From NCBI GenBank assembly GCA_051294375.1, contig CM119266.1, positions 10,577,571-10,641,570 on the forward strand: a stretch of 64,000 nucleotides of DNA, in the 5' to 3' direction. Source of the DNA: Paraspadella gotoi. Its lineage: Eukaryota; Chaetognatha. The notes under the pieces are model-generated. The model made no database searches. It had not been told where the DNA came from and saw only the letters and a list, made by a program, of their open reading frames with translations. The position numbers were made by a program, and so were the translations under genes. How positions within the stretch are numbered: the first letter of the stretch is position 1; the number at the start of each line of letters is the position of its first letter. Positions 11,649 through 23,950 of this stretch are shown here, piece by piece.

Positions 11649-12561
11649 TGCACGAGGGAAAGGCGCGCACCTTCGTGGTTCATCGGGGTTGTTTTGAGAA
11701 GGGAGGAGAAGGGGGGGGAGAAGGGTTTGAGGGTTTTAGGTTTCTTGGACGTCGACTTCGTCACCGTCGATTTCGACTTGATAACTGTTACCCGGGAATG
11801 TTTGTAACTTTGTATAAAAATAGACAATTCAATTCATAACCCAGCCATGTCTACTTGCAGCAAATTAATCCCGGAGGAGAGAGAGTGATAATTATGGGGT
11901 AAAATATCTCCCTCTCTCTTTCTCCCCGCCGCGTCTCTTACCCCGTGGAGTTTTCCCGCGGACGAGTTCAAGACTCCTTCGCCCTTTCGCCTTCCTGCCC
12001 TTCTCTCTCTTTTCTCTCCAACCCCCCCCCTCTCTCTCTCTATCCTTCCTTACCATCTCTCCCTCTCCTCGAGGCGTTTCACTTCCTGTTGAGGATTCAC
12101 GCGCTCGCGAAAGAGAAACTTTTTTTTTGGTTTCCAAAAAAAATTATGGGACGCTATTAAATTAACTAATGGAAGACTAAGAAAAATATTTACAATTTTA
12201 CATAGACCGAAAAAAAATACAATATAGAGCAACTTAACGTTTATATTTGTATATTACATAGTTAAAGTCATTTTTTATTTGTTCGTGATAAACCTGACAA
12301 TGTTTATTTAAACTTTGATTAAAAAATCATTTTCAGTAAAATTAAACTTATCAAAATGAAACTAACCCATTCTAACCACACCCTTCATTAACCGTCATTA
12401 ACCTTCGCCTCCGTCCTTACTCACCCGACGATCAAATTAACCATTACCCACGATACCCTTACCCCAATTTTCCCCACCTTCTTTCTCCCCTTTCTTTCAA
12501 AAAAAGCAGCCCCGCCCACGCGGTTGGCTCTCTCACCCCCTTCCAACCTCCCATCTCGTCT

Positions 12562-12598
12562 TGACCCACGGGTGTGACCCTTTGACCCCGGGTGACCC
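12562..12598 (-). promoter_or_regulatory. Cluster of four nuclear-receptor half-sites
   Basis: TGACCC (GGGTCA on the minus strand) occurs at 12562-12567, 12575-12580, 12583-12588 and 12593-12598, all in the same orientation, with spacers of 7, 2 and 4 bases. AGGTCG follows at 12601-12606 in the opposite orientation. Direct repeats with spacing 2 and 4 are typical of dimeric nuclear receptors. Binding is inferred from motif only. Confidence 0.4.
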
Positions 12599-13138
12599 CT
12601 AGGTCGAACCGGTGGCGGGAATCGACTTCTCTCGAGGTTATCCTCGAGCTTCTTCAGACACGAAGGATCATTTGTTTTCCTGGACTAATTTCGGCGCCGG
12701 GGTGGAAAAAGGGGGGGGGAATAGAAGGTAGGGTGCGCAGGAGAGGGGGTTGAGGATGGGAAGCCACTGGACAGGGTGGAGATGTGATGAAAATGGCCGC
12801 GAGATTGATGATGGGCGATGGCCGAATCACCGAGAGGAGTTTACATTTATTTTTCTTTTTATATTTTTCGATTTTTTGTTATATCTAATTAATATGGACG
12901 ATTTAATTTTATTTTAAACCTTTCGCTAATAAATTACATCGTTTCTTAGTGGAAAACTATATCAATGACAACCATCTGAAACTACACTCAAAAGGTAAAG
13001 CCACCACCGCCGCAACCACTCGCCCCCACCACCCCAACTCAAAAAGGATCCACCCTGCGAAGAAACGAGACTCCACCTTCTACTCCGTATGTGGCCTCTC
13101 CAGGGCACAGAACCCAATATCTCTTTCTCATTCGGTTC

Positions 13139-13139
<1 letters not shown>

Positions 13140-13175
<36 letters not shown>
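13140..13175 (+). repeat. (CT)n microsatellite
   Basis: Pure CT tract. Paired with an opposite GA tract at 13366-13403. Confidence 0.95.
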
Positions 13176-13178
<3 letters not shown>

Positions 13179-13363
13179 CCCCGCGGTGGCCGCTCCTGAG
13201 GGCGAAAAAGGCTGGAGCCTTCGAAGGAGGGAGATTTTCTTCCAGACGCTTCGGGGGTGAAAGATATTTTTTTTTATTACGATCTCGTAATAAAAATGCT
13301 CCTTCTTATCGATAATTCGATAAAGATTGCTCATTCTGATCAAGGGGTATCGAATGAGATTCG

Positions 13364-13365
<2 letters not shown>

Positions 13366-13403
<38 letters not shown>
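13366..13403 (+). repeat. (GA)n microsatellite
   Basis: Pure GA tract, 190 bp after the CT tract at 13140. Confidence 0.95.
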
Positions 13404-13405
<2 letters not shown>

Positions 13406-14380
13406 CAGTGATTTAGAGAAAAGATTATTTTCTCATCTTAGGAGTTCGATGCAAAAATTTCCAACACTTTTTTTTTATATCTGTAACTCAACATCGCCTC
13501 TCGAATTACGGGAACTTATGACTTTCTTAAAAACAAAGAGAAATAATTAAATATATCATTAACAAAAAAAGCCAATTAGACAGGCGGATCTAAGAAAACC
13601 AAACACAGTAACATGACTTACATTACCACCAACGCTGCGATAATAAAAACATTACCCACCCTTCGATTCCTCGACATCGCGGTCAAAAGCCACTCCAATC
13701 TTTTGCGCACCCCATTTTGCATCCACCACGCCCCCCTTCTCGAACGGCACCATCTGCCTCGGAATTGGTCCTCGCATCTCGTCCCCGAACGCGCGGACGA
13801 CGACGACGAAGACGCTGACGACGACGACGACGACTCTTCGATGTTTAATCCCTTTAGAGGAACGACTTTGTAAATGGAATTCTTGGATTTCTTTTGTTTA
13901 TCCAGTGTCGCCCGAATTCGCCCCGAAACGCCGCCTGATGAGACGACGAGGGAACGGAGGCGGGTTCGGGGACTCGCTAGCGGTTGGTGGTTTGGGGATG
14001 GGGGATGACGACGACGACGGCTTAGGGAGAGTGGTTAGGGGATGGCGAGGGTCTGCTATTTAGGGTTAGGGGAAGAGAAAGTTTTAAAAGGGTGGGGATT
14101 TAAGTTAACTTCACAAGCCAATGCCCGCTCAAAAAACTCATAAATCCTTAACAAGTTTCTCTAGTTTCTCCTTGCATTTCTTCCCCCTTCTCCTTTCCCC
14201 TCCCATTTCTCCTCTTCTTCCTCCCCCCCTTCTACCCCCCTCGAACCCCCGCCCCATCCTTCCTCGTGTGCCGCAATCCAATCAAGGGTCCATTCTCTGT
14301 GGGGATTGCCTTCCGAGACGTTTTCCTCCCCGACTTGGACTCGAATCGAGACTATAATTGCTTTCGCTCCTTTCCTCTTT

Positions 14381-14482
14381 CTCTTTTCGCCTTCTTGTCC
14401 CTCTTTTCGCCTTCTTTGTCCTCTCTTTCGCCTTTTTTGTCCTCTCTTTTCGCCTTCTTTGTCCTCTCTTTTCGCCTTCTTT
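14381..14482 (+). repeat. Pyrimidine-rich 20-22 bp minisatellite
   Basis: About five copies of a unit like ctcttttcgccttctttgtc, with small length changes. The minus-strand frame reads as RRKEGQ-type repeats, which I regard as a by-product. Confidence 0.9.
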
Positions 14483-14560
14483 ATTCCTATGTTGGCTTTC
14501 ACATCATCATTCTCTTGTTTTTCTCTCGGCGTTCTCTTCGTTATATCTTTGATTTGTCCA

Positions 14561-14660
14561 TGTCCTCTCTTTGCTTCCTCTTTGACCTCTCTTGGCCTTG
14601 ACGTTGTCCTCTCTTTGCTTCCTCTTTGACCTCTCTTGGCCTTGACGTTGTCCTCTCTTT
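14561..14660 (+). repeat. Perfect 44-bp tandem repeat (2.3 copies)
   Basis: 14561-14604 and 14605-14648 are identical, and the third copy breaks off after tgtcctctcttt. The unit begins tgtcctctctttgcttcctc. Identity of the units implies a recent duplication or an assembly effect. Confidence 0.95.
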
Positions 14661-15230
14661 CTTTTCTCTTGATTATCCCTTCTTGTGTATTCCCTCGAGT
14701 GCTTTACCCGCTTTCAACATTTACATTTTTTTTGGTTAGTTTTGTTTGCCAAATAATTTTCAATTTTATCAATGATTAAATGATTTAAAATGATTTATTT
14801 TTCAAACTTCTTGATATCTTTTTCCTCTTTCCCTTTTCCTATTTTCATTTTATCTTTCATCTTCCATCTACGTCCTTCGTATCTCCAATTTCCTCCTTTC
14901 CTCCTCTTTCATCTTCCAACTCAGTTTATTCCAAGATGGAATTGGACCCAAGGGACGAGCCCCATTCAAAAAGTCTGGACAACTGGACAATCTCTCTCTC
15001 TCGCTCTTTTTCTCTCTACTCTCTCTCAATCAACTCTGTCTCTCAATTACGCGAGTGCCCATTTCTGTGGGTGTCCAGTTGTGGGTGTCGGGAATGGAGA
15101 TGACCTTCCCGCCCATCGCGAAACCCTCTCCCCAATTTAACCACACCCACCAAAGAAGAGATGGTTAAGTCCGGTTCGATGTTTTTCTCGTGAGGGGGAG
15201 TTCTCTCAATCTTTTTTTTTTCTATTTTGC

Positions 15231-15240
15231 NNNNNNNNNN
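15231..15240. other. Assembly gap (10 N)
   Basis: The gap follows a T-rich run. The flanks do not repeat each other. Confidence 0.98.
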
Positions 15241-17237
15241 TCTTAATTTCTCGGCGATACGGCCTCATGGGTTAATGAAGCGAAATTCAAACGCCGGACT
15301 GGGGCGGCACGCTTCTACTGTGAATTTTTAGCCATTTTGGAGTGGAAAATTTCACCTGGTGAGTTGTGACCATTTCGTGGTGGCATTGCGTAGAGATTAT
15401 TTATTGGCTCAGTGTTGGAGAGAAGATTTTCTTCACCCTTCGAGTCTGAGATTTTCGGCGCCTATATAATTTTCTTTCTCTTTAATCTCCTACTGTTTCC
15501 CACGAACATAAAACTTAAGGGTTTCGATGGCAAAAGGAGAAGGGGATTCGCAGCGGATCGGTTACGGTCGCCAAAGGGCGAGGTCGCGAAATATTTTGGT
15601 CCGCCTCCGAGTCGTTACAGCGTCATCTCTTGGTGCCGGGACGAAGCGTCGACGCAATGACGAACGGCAGAAATGGCGCGGCGCTGCGCCATGCTTCACT
15701 AACGCCCCCGGAGAACGACGAAGAGGACGACGACGACGAAAGCGACGATCGAAAATAATTTTTTTTCCCCGCTGTTTAATTCTGTTTTCTCGCGAAAATT
15801 TAAATGGGCGTCGCTTCGCGTTATCGCGTCCATCTCTTCCCAGGGATATGAGCCGCTCTCTGCTCTCTCTCTTTTCAGGCCGCGTCGTCGGTCAGTTGGT
15901 CATAAAACGAAATAGCTCTCTGTCTCGTTCTCCCTCTCTTTTTCCCTCCCTTCTCTCGCTGGCTCTCCCTCTCTCAATTTACGATAACCGGACTTAATCG
16001 AATTGTTTTCCTCTCTCGATCGACGCCGATTAAAAAAATGGCGCCGCCCCGCGGAGATTCGATAAAATTGATGGGCGGCGACGATTTTGACGAAAGGGGA
16101 GGCGCCGGCTCGGAGCAGAGGGGTGGGCGAGGCGCTTGGGTGGGGCGCCGTGGACGCTCTCGTCGGTTTATGACGAAACCAAAGGCAGGTTTTTTTCGGG
16201 TGGGAGAGACGGAAGGGAGAGAGAAAGTTAATTCGAAAGCAAGCGAAACAATATGTTTTGGAAATTAATAATTTAAATCAAATAATTTGTTAAACATTTT
16301 TTCGGTTCTATTTAACAAAATGTCAATTAAAACATATTATCATGTATTTCGATACAAATATGAAAATACTTTCGTCTTTCGTCTGAAGAATCTAACCGAT
16401 TAAACTTCCCATCATAAAAGCATCTCAGCCACATTCCCCCCCCCCAACCTCCACACTCCCTCCTTTTTTTGTCTCTGTCCCTCGGGAGCGCGCGCCGCGT
16501 CGAGTTGGCGCGCGGGCGAAAGCGCGCGCTCGCACGCTCCGGCGCGTGCGCACGCAGAGACCCTGCGAGAGAGACCCCTGGTGGCCTAATCCATCTCGAT
16601 TTGCTCAAAAGAGGCGCGCTCTCTGTGATTTAGTTTGCACCAAATTTGCACCAAATACTAAATTATTCAAAGTTTTTCTCTCACTCTCTCTCGCCTGCGC
16701 GCGCGCTCTCTCTCTCTTTCGCCCTCTCTCTCTCTTTCCCTCTCTCTCTGTCGCGCACGCGCTTTCGTTTTCGCCTTCGTGTGTCTGTTTCTCTCTCACT
16801 CTCTCTCTCGGCAAGACTAGTCGAAAGGGACCAGGGTGGGTTATCGGGGGCTTCGATATCGGAAAAAATCCGACGAACAAAATAAGATTACACTGGAGTT
16901 TAAAAAGAAAGATTCTGCTTTATATTTTACAATTACATCCCCAACCACCTCGAAATGGGCTCCACCCTTATAAAGCACCCCGCCAGACTCTCCACTCCGA
17001 GAAAGGCTTTCCTCCCTTCGATTAGACTGCAAAGAAAGATCAAGATTTCCCCAGTCGTCGTCGCGAATCTCAAAAGCGAAATTCCCCTCTCGCTCTCTCT
17101 CTCGCTCTCCCTCTCGCCAGCACTCCAATCGCCACCACGGCGCACCTTTGCAACGAAATCCTTCTTCTTATCGCCTTTCCACTCTTCTCTTTAGACGACC
17201 AACACAATGATAATGCTCCTCTCTCTCTCACGTTAAA

Positions 17238-17290
17238 TGACGTCAAATTCGCTTAAGACCATCAGATGCGGTTACACTTAGTTGACGTCA
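17238..17290 (+). promoter_or_regulatory. Two CRE palindromes TGACGTCA
   Basis: Exact TGACGTCA at 17238-17245 and 17283-17290, 45 bp apart start to start. CREB/ATF-type bZIP proteins bind this palindrome. Two full sites so close are unlikely by chance in this composition. Confidence 0.4.
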
Positions 17291-18196
17291 CGATGTCACA
17301 TTTTCACTTTTTTTTTTCAAAATTAATTTCTTTAACAATTTTCTGAGCGGAGGCTTTGATAAGAAAGTTGGCGGAGAAGGCGGTAACGGAGGCCGGTCAT
17401 TGGCTAAGCAATCTAGGAGAACCTCGGAAGAATCAAATGTAGGCGGCACGCCCTTTGATCAGCGACTATCTCTCTCTCTCTCTATCTCTCTCTCTCTGCA
17501 AGGAATTCGGGATCCTTTTGATGTCGCCAAACGCGAACCATCGGTCCTACCCTTCTTTGTCCACCCTGTCTCCTTCTCAAACCCCTCTCTCCCTACCCCA
17601 CTAACCCCCCCCTTCTTTGCCCGGATTCGATTCATCACGAGCATAAAGCCAAAGACGGTCCCACCTTCGCTTCCTTCCTTTTGCTTTAAACTAATTTCCA
17701 TTAGACCAAAGGGAAATCCCCCTTTGCCGAAAAATTCTTTCCTGGTTTGGAGAAAGGAAGGAAAGAAGAGGGAGAGGAGGAAGGAATGAGGAGGGAGAGG
17801 AGAAAGAAGAAATAAAAAAGACAAAGTATATATAAACTATGTAAAAATATAGAAAACAAATTTTTACTAATAAGTCCATTTCCCAAAGAAAGAAAATTTG
17901 AACACATCAGAATCGCTAAAAAATACATAAAAAAAACGAATTTTGTTTTCTGCTAAAAAAAAAAAATTGCTGAACAAAAATAAAATATTTTAATTCACGA
18001 ATAGTTTATATAGATTATAATTAAATAATAATACAAAATAATAATTCTATATTTATAAATATAAACCGTCAAGAAAAAAAACGGAATAAGAAACCGGGAA
18101 AAGATTAAAACTCATTCAACTTGCAACTTCCCCGCTTTTTTTCTTCTCCACTGTTTTTCATCACAGTTTTTTATTTTTATTTTTTTTTATCCGCGA

Positions 18197-18204
18197 AAGA
18201 TGGC
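18197..18204 (-). promoter_or_regulatory. YY1/Pho-type motif AAGATGGC
   Basis: Exact AAGATGGC core in gcgaaagatggcgggg. Motif match only. Confidence 0.25.
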
Positions 18205-19220
18205 GGGGATTGCCATGGCAACACGGAGTTAATTAGCCGGTTAGCGATCATCGGAATCGAGGATAAAACATACAACAAACCCTGCGCGCGCGCGGAAAAA
18301 AAAAGAGAGGTCTGGTTGTCCACGCCGACGACGACGCCGACGACGACGACGCCGAGGGAAGACAGTTTCCGTCCTCGAGGATTGGCTCTGGCCAAAACAA
18401 AAGCTTTCCCTCCGGGTAGATATATTCTTTTTCTCCGAGCAATAAGCCTGCAATCAGGGACAAAACAAGACCACGTGACTTTGCCAATGCAGAGTGGCGC
18501 GACCCCGGGGGAGTGAAGATTGGGGGAGGGGGTGAGGGAGGAAGTTTGGGGAGAGTGGTTTTGAGTGGGCGGGTTCGAGTTTTTGGTGGTAGCGAGAGCG
18601 CGTGCAGGTGGATTGGAGGATTCGGCCGTGCGAGCCTTTCCGTGGCGCCGGTGACTTTAGCGGCGCCAGCGGCGCCGGAACCGAAAGTGCGACGCCGACG
18701 TCGCCGGCGAACGAAGTCGGTTTTTTCCCTGTCGCAGTTGAAGAAAAGATTTCAGCGCCAAAACAAATAAAAAACTGTTTTGTGTTCCTGTTTCTTCCAA
18801 AAAAAAAAAAAAAAAAAGGAAATCAAGTGGGAGGGAAGAGACGAGTTTTTGAAGAGGAAACAAATTCATATTTTTTGGAGGAAAGAAAAAGAAAAGAATG
18901 GCGAAGGCAATTTGTATCTGTTGGCCGTTTGAAGATCGTCGCGGGACAAAAAGAAGAAAAGAGAAGGAAAGTAAAAGAGAGAGAGAAAAAAAAAGACGCT
19001 AGCGTTTATACGAGAAAATGAGGCGATAACAGAGACTCACAAATGGCTCCCTCGTTCTCTCTCTCTCCTCTCTCTCTCTCTCGCCGGGTTTACGAAAAAA
19101 ATTCATTTTCCCGTCGCCTTTCCTTCGCCACCATCCCCTCTCCCCCCCAAACCACAACACCCCCCCCCAACATCCCTTGACCCCTTCCTTCAATTCGCCT
19201 CCTTCAATTTTCTCCGCCCA

Positions 19221-19600
19221 AAGATGCAATTTCTTCTTTTCTCCCTTTTTTTTCCCCTTTTGGCAAAAAAAAATCTTTGGCCAAATGATGTTCTTTTTTC
19301 TTTTCTTTTACTTTTTTTTTTTCTTTTTCTTTTCTTTTCTTTTTTTTGACTTCTTTTTCTTTTCTTTTCTTTTTTCTTCTTCTTCGGCTTTACCTCCAAA
19401 AAAGTTCCTTTTCTCTCTCTTCCCGATTCCCGACGCTTTTCCTCGGTCACCTTTTCCTCCGCCAATTTCTTTTCTTCTTCCTCCTTTTTTCTTCTTCTTC
19501 CTCCTTTTCTCCTTCTCCTCTTCGCCTTCCTTCTTACCTCCGGTCCCACTGGGTTTTCATCTCTTTTCCTTAGCCTCCTTTTTCTTCAATACCAGAGTGG
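19221..19600 (+). repeat. Polypyrimidine tract, about 380 bp
   Basis: The plus strand is almost entirely T and C (ttctttttcttttc, cttcttcctcc) with few purines. Open frames are Phe/Ser/Leu or Lys/Arg/Glu low complexity. Confidence 0.85.
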
Positions 19601-20384
19601 ACAAAGCCCACAGTCTGTACCAAAGTTTTCGAGAGGAAAGTCTTACTGTTTAATATTGATAGTCATATATCCGAGTTTGGCCTCCGTACATTTGAATGAT
19701 AATTCTAATTCTTAATCAATGACCATAATTACTTTGTTATTCATAGTGCTAATAATAACGAACAGTTATTAGTAATGTTCTAATTCCCCCCCCCCAAACT
19801 CGCCAACAGCTCGTTCCAGACTGCCGCGAGGAAATGGGAAAGTACGTCCCTGGGGTCTCAGCTCTGCGCGCGAGATTGGACCTGGCAGAGTGAGACGTCC
19901 CCAAGCGCCGAGACGAGTTTTTGGCGTCGGCGATCGACGGTCGCGCCTTTCGAGGGCGAGGTGGGCGTGGCAAGGCCGGTTGGCGGCGTCCGTGTCCGCC
20001 TCGCCTTCCACCAAATTCACTCACAAGCCCGCAGAACCCTTTGGTCACCCACACCCAGGCCACCTCAGCTACCTCATCCGTACAAATCCACTTTCTTAAC
20101 CTTCCATCCCAAACTTTCCCCACCCTCTCCCCAAATTCTTTCCCCCCAATCTTAGAGTCTCTCGAGATTTTCGACGAAAGCAGATTTCTGGAAAATGAGT
20201 TGAGTGCGCCTGGACCCCGCGGGGCGCCAGGGGGACGAGGAGTCCACCCCTGGTCGCCCCTAATCCATTCATCTTGTGACCCGCCACACCCTATCCACAA
20301 ACCCTAACCTCTCTATCCTAAACCCTTTCCCCTCGCCCGCCTTCAAGAGGATTTGCATCCAGGATTCCCCGATCCCGCGCATAC

Positions 20385-20442
20385 GGCATGGATGATCCCG
20401 GCCGGCAGGGATGATCTCAGACGGCATGGAATGATCGCATAC
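20385..20442 (+). repeat. Degenerate 19-bp tandem repeat, three units
   Basis: Units ggcatggatgatcccggcc, ggcagggatgatctcagac and a 20-base third unit ggcatggaatgatcgcatac. The shared core is ggcatgg-atgatc. Confidence 0.75.
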
Positions 20443-20848
20443 CATTATGAGGAATGGAATGGAATCAACTTATGGAAGAGGAGGAAGTCTGCCTCTCATC
20501 CTCTTTCGAGGTGCCGCGGATTTCCGTGAAATATTGATGTCCTTTGAAGAGCGGCAGAAATTACCTTCTTTTTTTTTAATATTTCGCTCTTAGCCTGTCA
20601 CAACAAAAACATTGAAAGAGAAGTACATCTCGATGACTGCCTGTCACTTGAACGGTATTTGAAAAGGAGAGAAATGGAAAGATAAAGGAGATAAAAAGAG
20701 GAGAGAGAGAGAGAGGGTCACTCGACTTAAAGGCCAAAACCCTTTTCTTGGGTCTTCAACGACGAATTTCTCTTTTGGCTGCAGAAGTATACAACTCCCG
20801 GGGGAAGTCGCCGATGGAATGGAGAGGCTGGGGGGAGGGGGAGAGGAG

Positions 20849-20852
<4 letters not shown>

Positions 20853-20881
<29 letters not shown>
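20853..20881 (+). repeat. (AG)n microsatellite
   Basis: Pure AG tract of 29 bp. Confidence 0.95.
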
Positions 20882-20883
<2 letters not shown>

Positions 20884-21155
20884 CTTTCTGAAAGGGAAAA
20901 GGGGATAAGAAAACGGGAGTAAGTCTGAAAGGTGAGCGAGGTTGAGGGAGTATCGAGGCGAGGGGAGAACTTAAAGGGGCGAAACAGAGAGGCGAAGTGA
21001 GGGGCGAACGAGAGCAAATAGCCATAGGAAGACAGAAAGATGAAAGTATACAACTCCCCTTGGAATTCGACGCAGATGATGCCAAGGATATCCGAAGCTC
21101 TCGCACGCGCGCGGGCGTGTGCGAGATGAAACTCGTGCGAATTGAGACACCGCGC

Positions 21156-21166
21156 GCGCATGCGCA
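21156..21166 (+). promoter_or_regulatory. NRF1-type site GCGCATGCGCA
   Basis: Exact match to the NRF1 core within cgcgcgcgcatgcgcaaaag, another possible Z-DNA stretch. Confidence 0.3.
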
Positions 21167-22609
21167 AAAGAGAGAGAAAGAGAGTGACGGCGGTGTGGAG
21201 GTCGCCAACACGTCCGCAGAATTCTCGTGAGGTTTTCCCAGAGTCCGTCGTGGATGCGCGACCGACTCTCTGCGCCGGCATCGCCGCCTCCGCCGCCGCT
21301 AACGAGGAATTCATTTCCGGGATTAAGTTGCGACGGAGTCTTTCTTCTTCTTCTTCTTCTACTTCTTCTTCTTCTTTTGTGTCGCGATTCGAAATAGTCG
21401 TCGTCGGGATCGTCGTCGTGGTAGTCGTCATCGTCGTCTTCAACAACACTTTTTTTTTCTAATTAAAATTTCTAATTAGGATTCGCTGCGATGTTTTCTC
21501 TCTCTGTCTCGCTCTCACTTCTGTCGACGATACTTTTATTCATCACTTCCGAGTCGCGTGTCTCTCTCTCTCGATCCCCAAATGACTTCCCTCTTTATTC
21601 CCATTTCCTCTTTTAAATCTCGTCCGCCATTTTCTTTTCGCTTTTAAGTTTTCCTTGACGCTCGCGGATTAATCGCGCGGAGACGCTACGCCTCCTTAAC
21701 TTCGATTTCATCAACGCCATATACTCGTTGCCTTACCTTTCTTTACTCTCTACAGCTTTAACTTAGTCGCCTTTAAATCACTGACCTCACCTTCGCCACC
21801 CTCGAACTTGAATCACTCCCGGTTCACCTTCGGTCTAATCACCAACCCCCCCTCCCCTCCTCCCTTTTCACTACTCACCTCACAGAAGAAGAATAATTTT
21901 GCATGAATTAGATCGCGTTTTCTCGGACGTCGTTAAGATGTACGTCTGGCCTACAATATTATGCGTACAGCGCCCGTGAGGGTCCGTCGCGTGCCTTACC
22001 CCCTCCCCGCCTCACTCTCCACCGTCTCCACTCCCCGCCCACGGCCCTCCCCAAACGTAAAAACCCGCCCCACATCACCCTTGGCTACTAATGGGGCCAA
22101 TCGGACAGAATTCTCGGCGTCCGAAGATGGAGGACGAGCGAAGAGAGACGTGAATGTATAATTTTTTTCTTGTGTGCGTGTGCGTGCGTGCGAATTTACG
22201 CGCGCTTGCGTGCAGATTACGTTGGTAGTGAAACAAAAAGAAAGCAAACCGCGTGGGCGGTGAAAGTTTTGTTAAACGTGGGGACGAATATCGCCTATTT
22301 AGATCAGTTATTTAAACTTTTAAATAACATTAATAAATATATTTAACTAACGGTTAAAAAAAAAGTTTCCTCGTTCACTCGCCAGTTTTTTTCTCTCTCC
22401 TTTAACTTCCCTTCTTTCCCCCCCGACGCGTTTCGGTCGTAAAGAGGGAGCATTTCGCGGAAAATGGGGGGAGTGGGTGGGGGAGGCGACGCAGAATGAG
22501 GTAAGTTCGAGACAAAGCGTGGGCGACGACGACAACGACCACGAGGAAAACCACAACAACGACGCTGAGTACGAGAAGGAAAACGAGGCGTAAACGACCC
22601 CTGGAAGTT

Positions 22610-22619
22610 NNNNNNNNNN
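22610..22619. other. Assembly gap (10 N)
   Basis: The gap lies between ctggaagtt and a G-rich stretch. Confidence 0.98.
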
Positions 22620-23636
22620 TTGGGGGGAGGTATAGGGGGGCGTGAGACGTCTCCCGCGTCGCCCTCTTTTTTTTTCCTCGACAGCGACCGATCGGTCAAA
22701 AGCGGTCACCGACGGTCAACGACGGTCAATGGTGTCCGTGCCCTCACTGCCCTCCATTTTTGTTCTTGGAGAGTGGGGAGAGGAGAACAGCAAAGATTAT
22801 CATCCTCTCGCTCATCATGCAAATAGTAGAGCCAATCACCTCCTCAAACTGGAAATAAAAGTCTCACGCATTCTTGTCGAAACTTTCTACTTTTTTTCCA
22901 TTTTTTCCGCGGCGCCGATAAACTAGCGCCACCGAGATAATTCGCTGCCTCCGACGCCGATCGAAAATCGTTCATCCATCGGAACTGATTTCCATTTTCT
23001 TTACGTCTCAGAATTCGTGTAACGGTTTAAAGACGAATACGTGAGAGGAAAGAGTGAACTGCGTTTTTCGAGTGAGAGCCCCAAATCGCACCCACTCACC
23101 CATCTCGGCGCCCCCATGACTTCCACCACACCTATTCTCGTAGGTGGCGTTGCGTTTTGCTTTCGGCTTAGCATAATGCTTTTTTGATGTAGCCTTCAAA
23201 CGACGAAAAGAAAAACGAGGCCTTATTCTCTTTTGTTCCTTTTTTGTCCTTTTCTTTTTTAAACTTTCCCTTTATCTTCTTTGTCACCCTATCTTTTTAT
23301 CACATCCGTAACATTCACCACAGCTCTCGGCTACAGCACTCTCGCGAGCAGACGCGATCACCGACGATCGCATGGGATAAGAGAGAGAGAGAGACACAGA
23401 GAGAGAGAGAGACAACCGGATTCCCGAGCGAGATAGCGTCGTTGCAAAGAGTAAAGTCTTTCCTATCGCACCTGATATTCCATCGGATTTAAATGTCATA
23501 CCGAATGGATAAGACTAAAACAAAAGTCAGTTTTACTACAATCGTGGTCTTATAATTTAAAAAGTAATGTTTTAAATCGTCTTTTGTAACATTTAATCTT
23601 AATTCTCTCTCGCGCACTCTCTTTCTCTGTTTATTT

Positions 23637-23639
<3 letters not shown>

Positions 23640-23674
<35 letters not shown>
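23640..23674 (+). repeat. (TC)n microsatellite
   Basis: Pure TC tract of about 35 bp. Confidence 0.95.
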
Positions 23675-23679
<5 letters not shown>

Positions 23680-23918
23680 AGTAAGAGAAAGAGCCGTTAG
23701 CATTTTAATTCCCCCGTTGGCCCTCTCCTCACCTGGAGTTTTCCCTTTTCCACCCGAAAGCCCCCAACCCACCTCAGCCACAGCTCACCATCCCCCACCC
23801 TCTCTTTTTCGTCATTTCCAGCCCCGGCGGGGTTCCTCGGTGGTCAGCCCCCAGGGGCGCGGAACCGATTGAGGAACGCATTTCCGGGAAGCGTCTCGCG
23901 TCAGGCGACGACGCCGCG

Positions 23919-23950
23919 TCACGTGATGCGCCCGGTGACGTCACATCCGG
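23919..23950 (+). promoter_or_regulatory. E-box, CRE and ETS-like sites in 32 bp
   Basis: TCACGTGA (palindromic E-box) at 23919-23926, TGACGTCA (CRE) at 23936-23943 and ACATCCGG (reverse of the ETS core CCGGATGT) at 23943-23950, in a CpG-rich island. This combination is typical of housekeeping promoters or enhancers. No gene start was recognised beside it, so its role is unknown. Confidence 0.45.

Noticed and set aside
14381-14660. Possible CRISPR-like regular repeats
   Set aside because: Units are directly adjacent without spacers, and the genome is eukaryotic.
20727-21449. 240-codon minus-strand open frame, the longest in the window
   Set aside because: Both ends are repeats (Thr and Glu runs from trinucleotides, Ser-Leu from a CT tract) and the middle resembles no family I know; no splice evidence.
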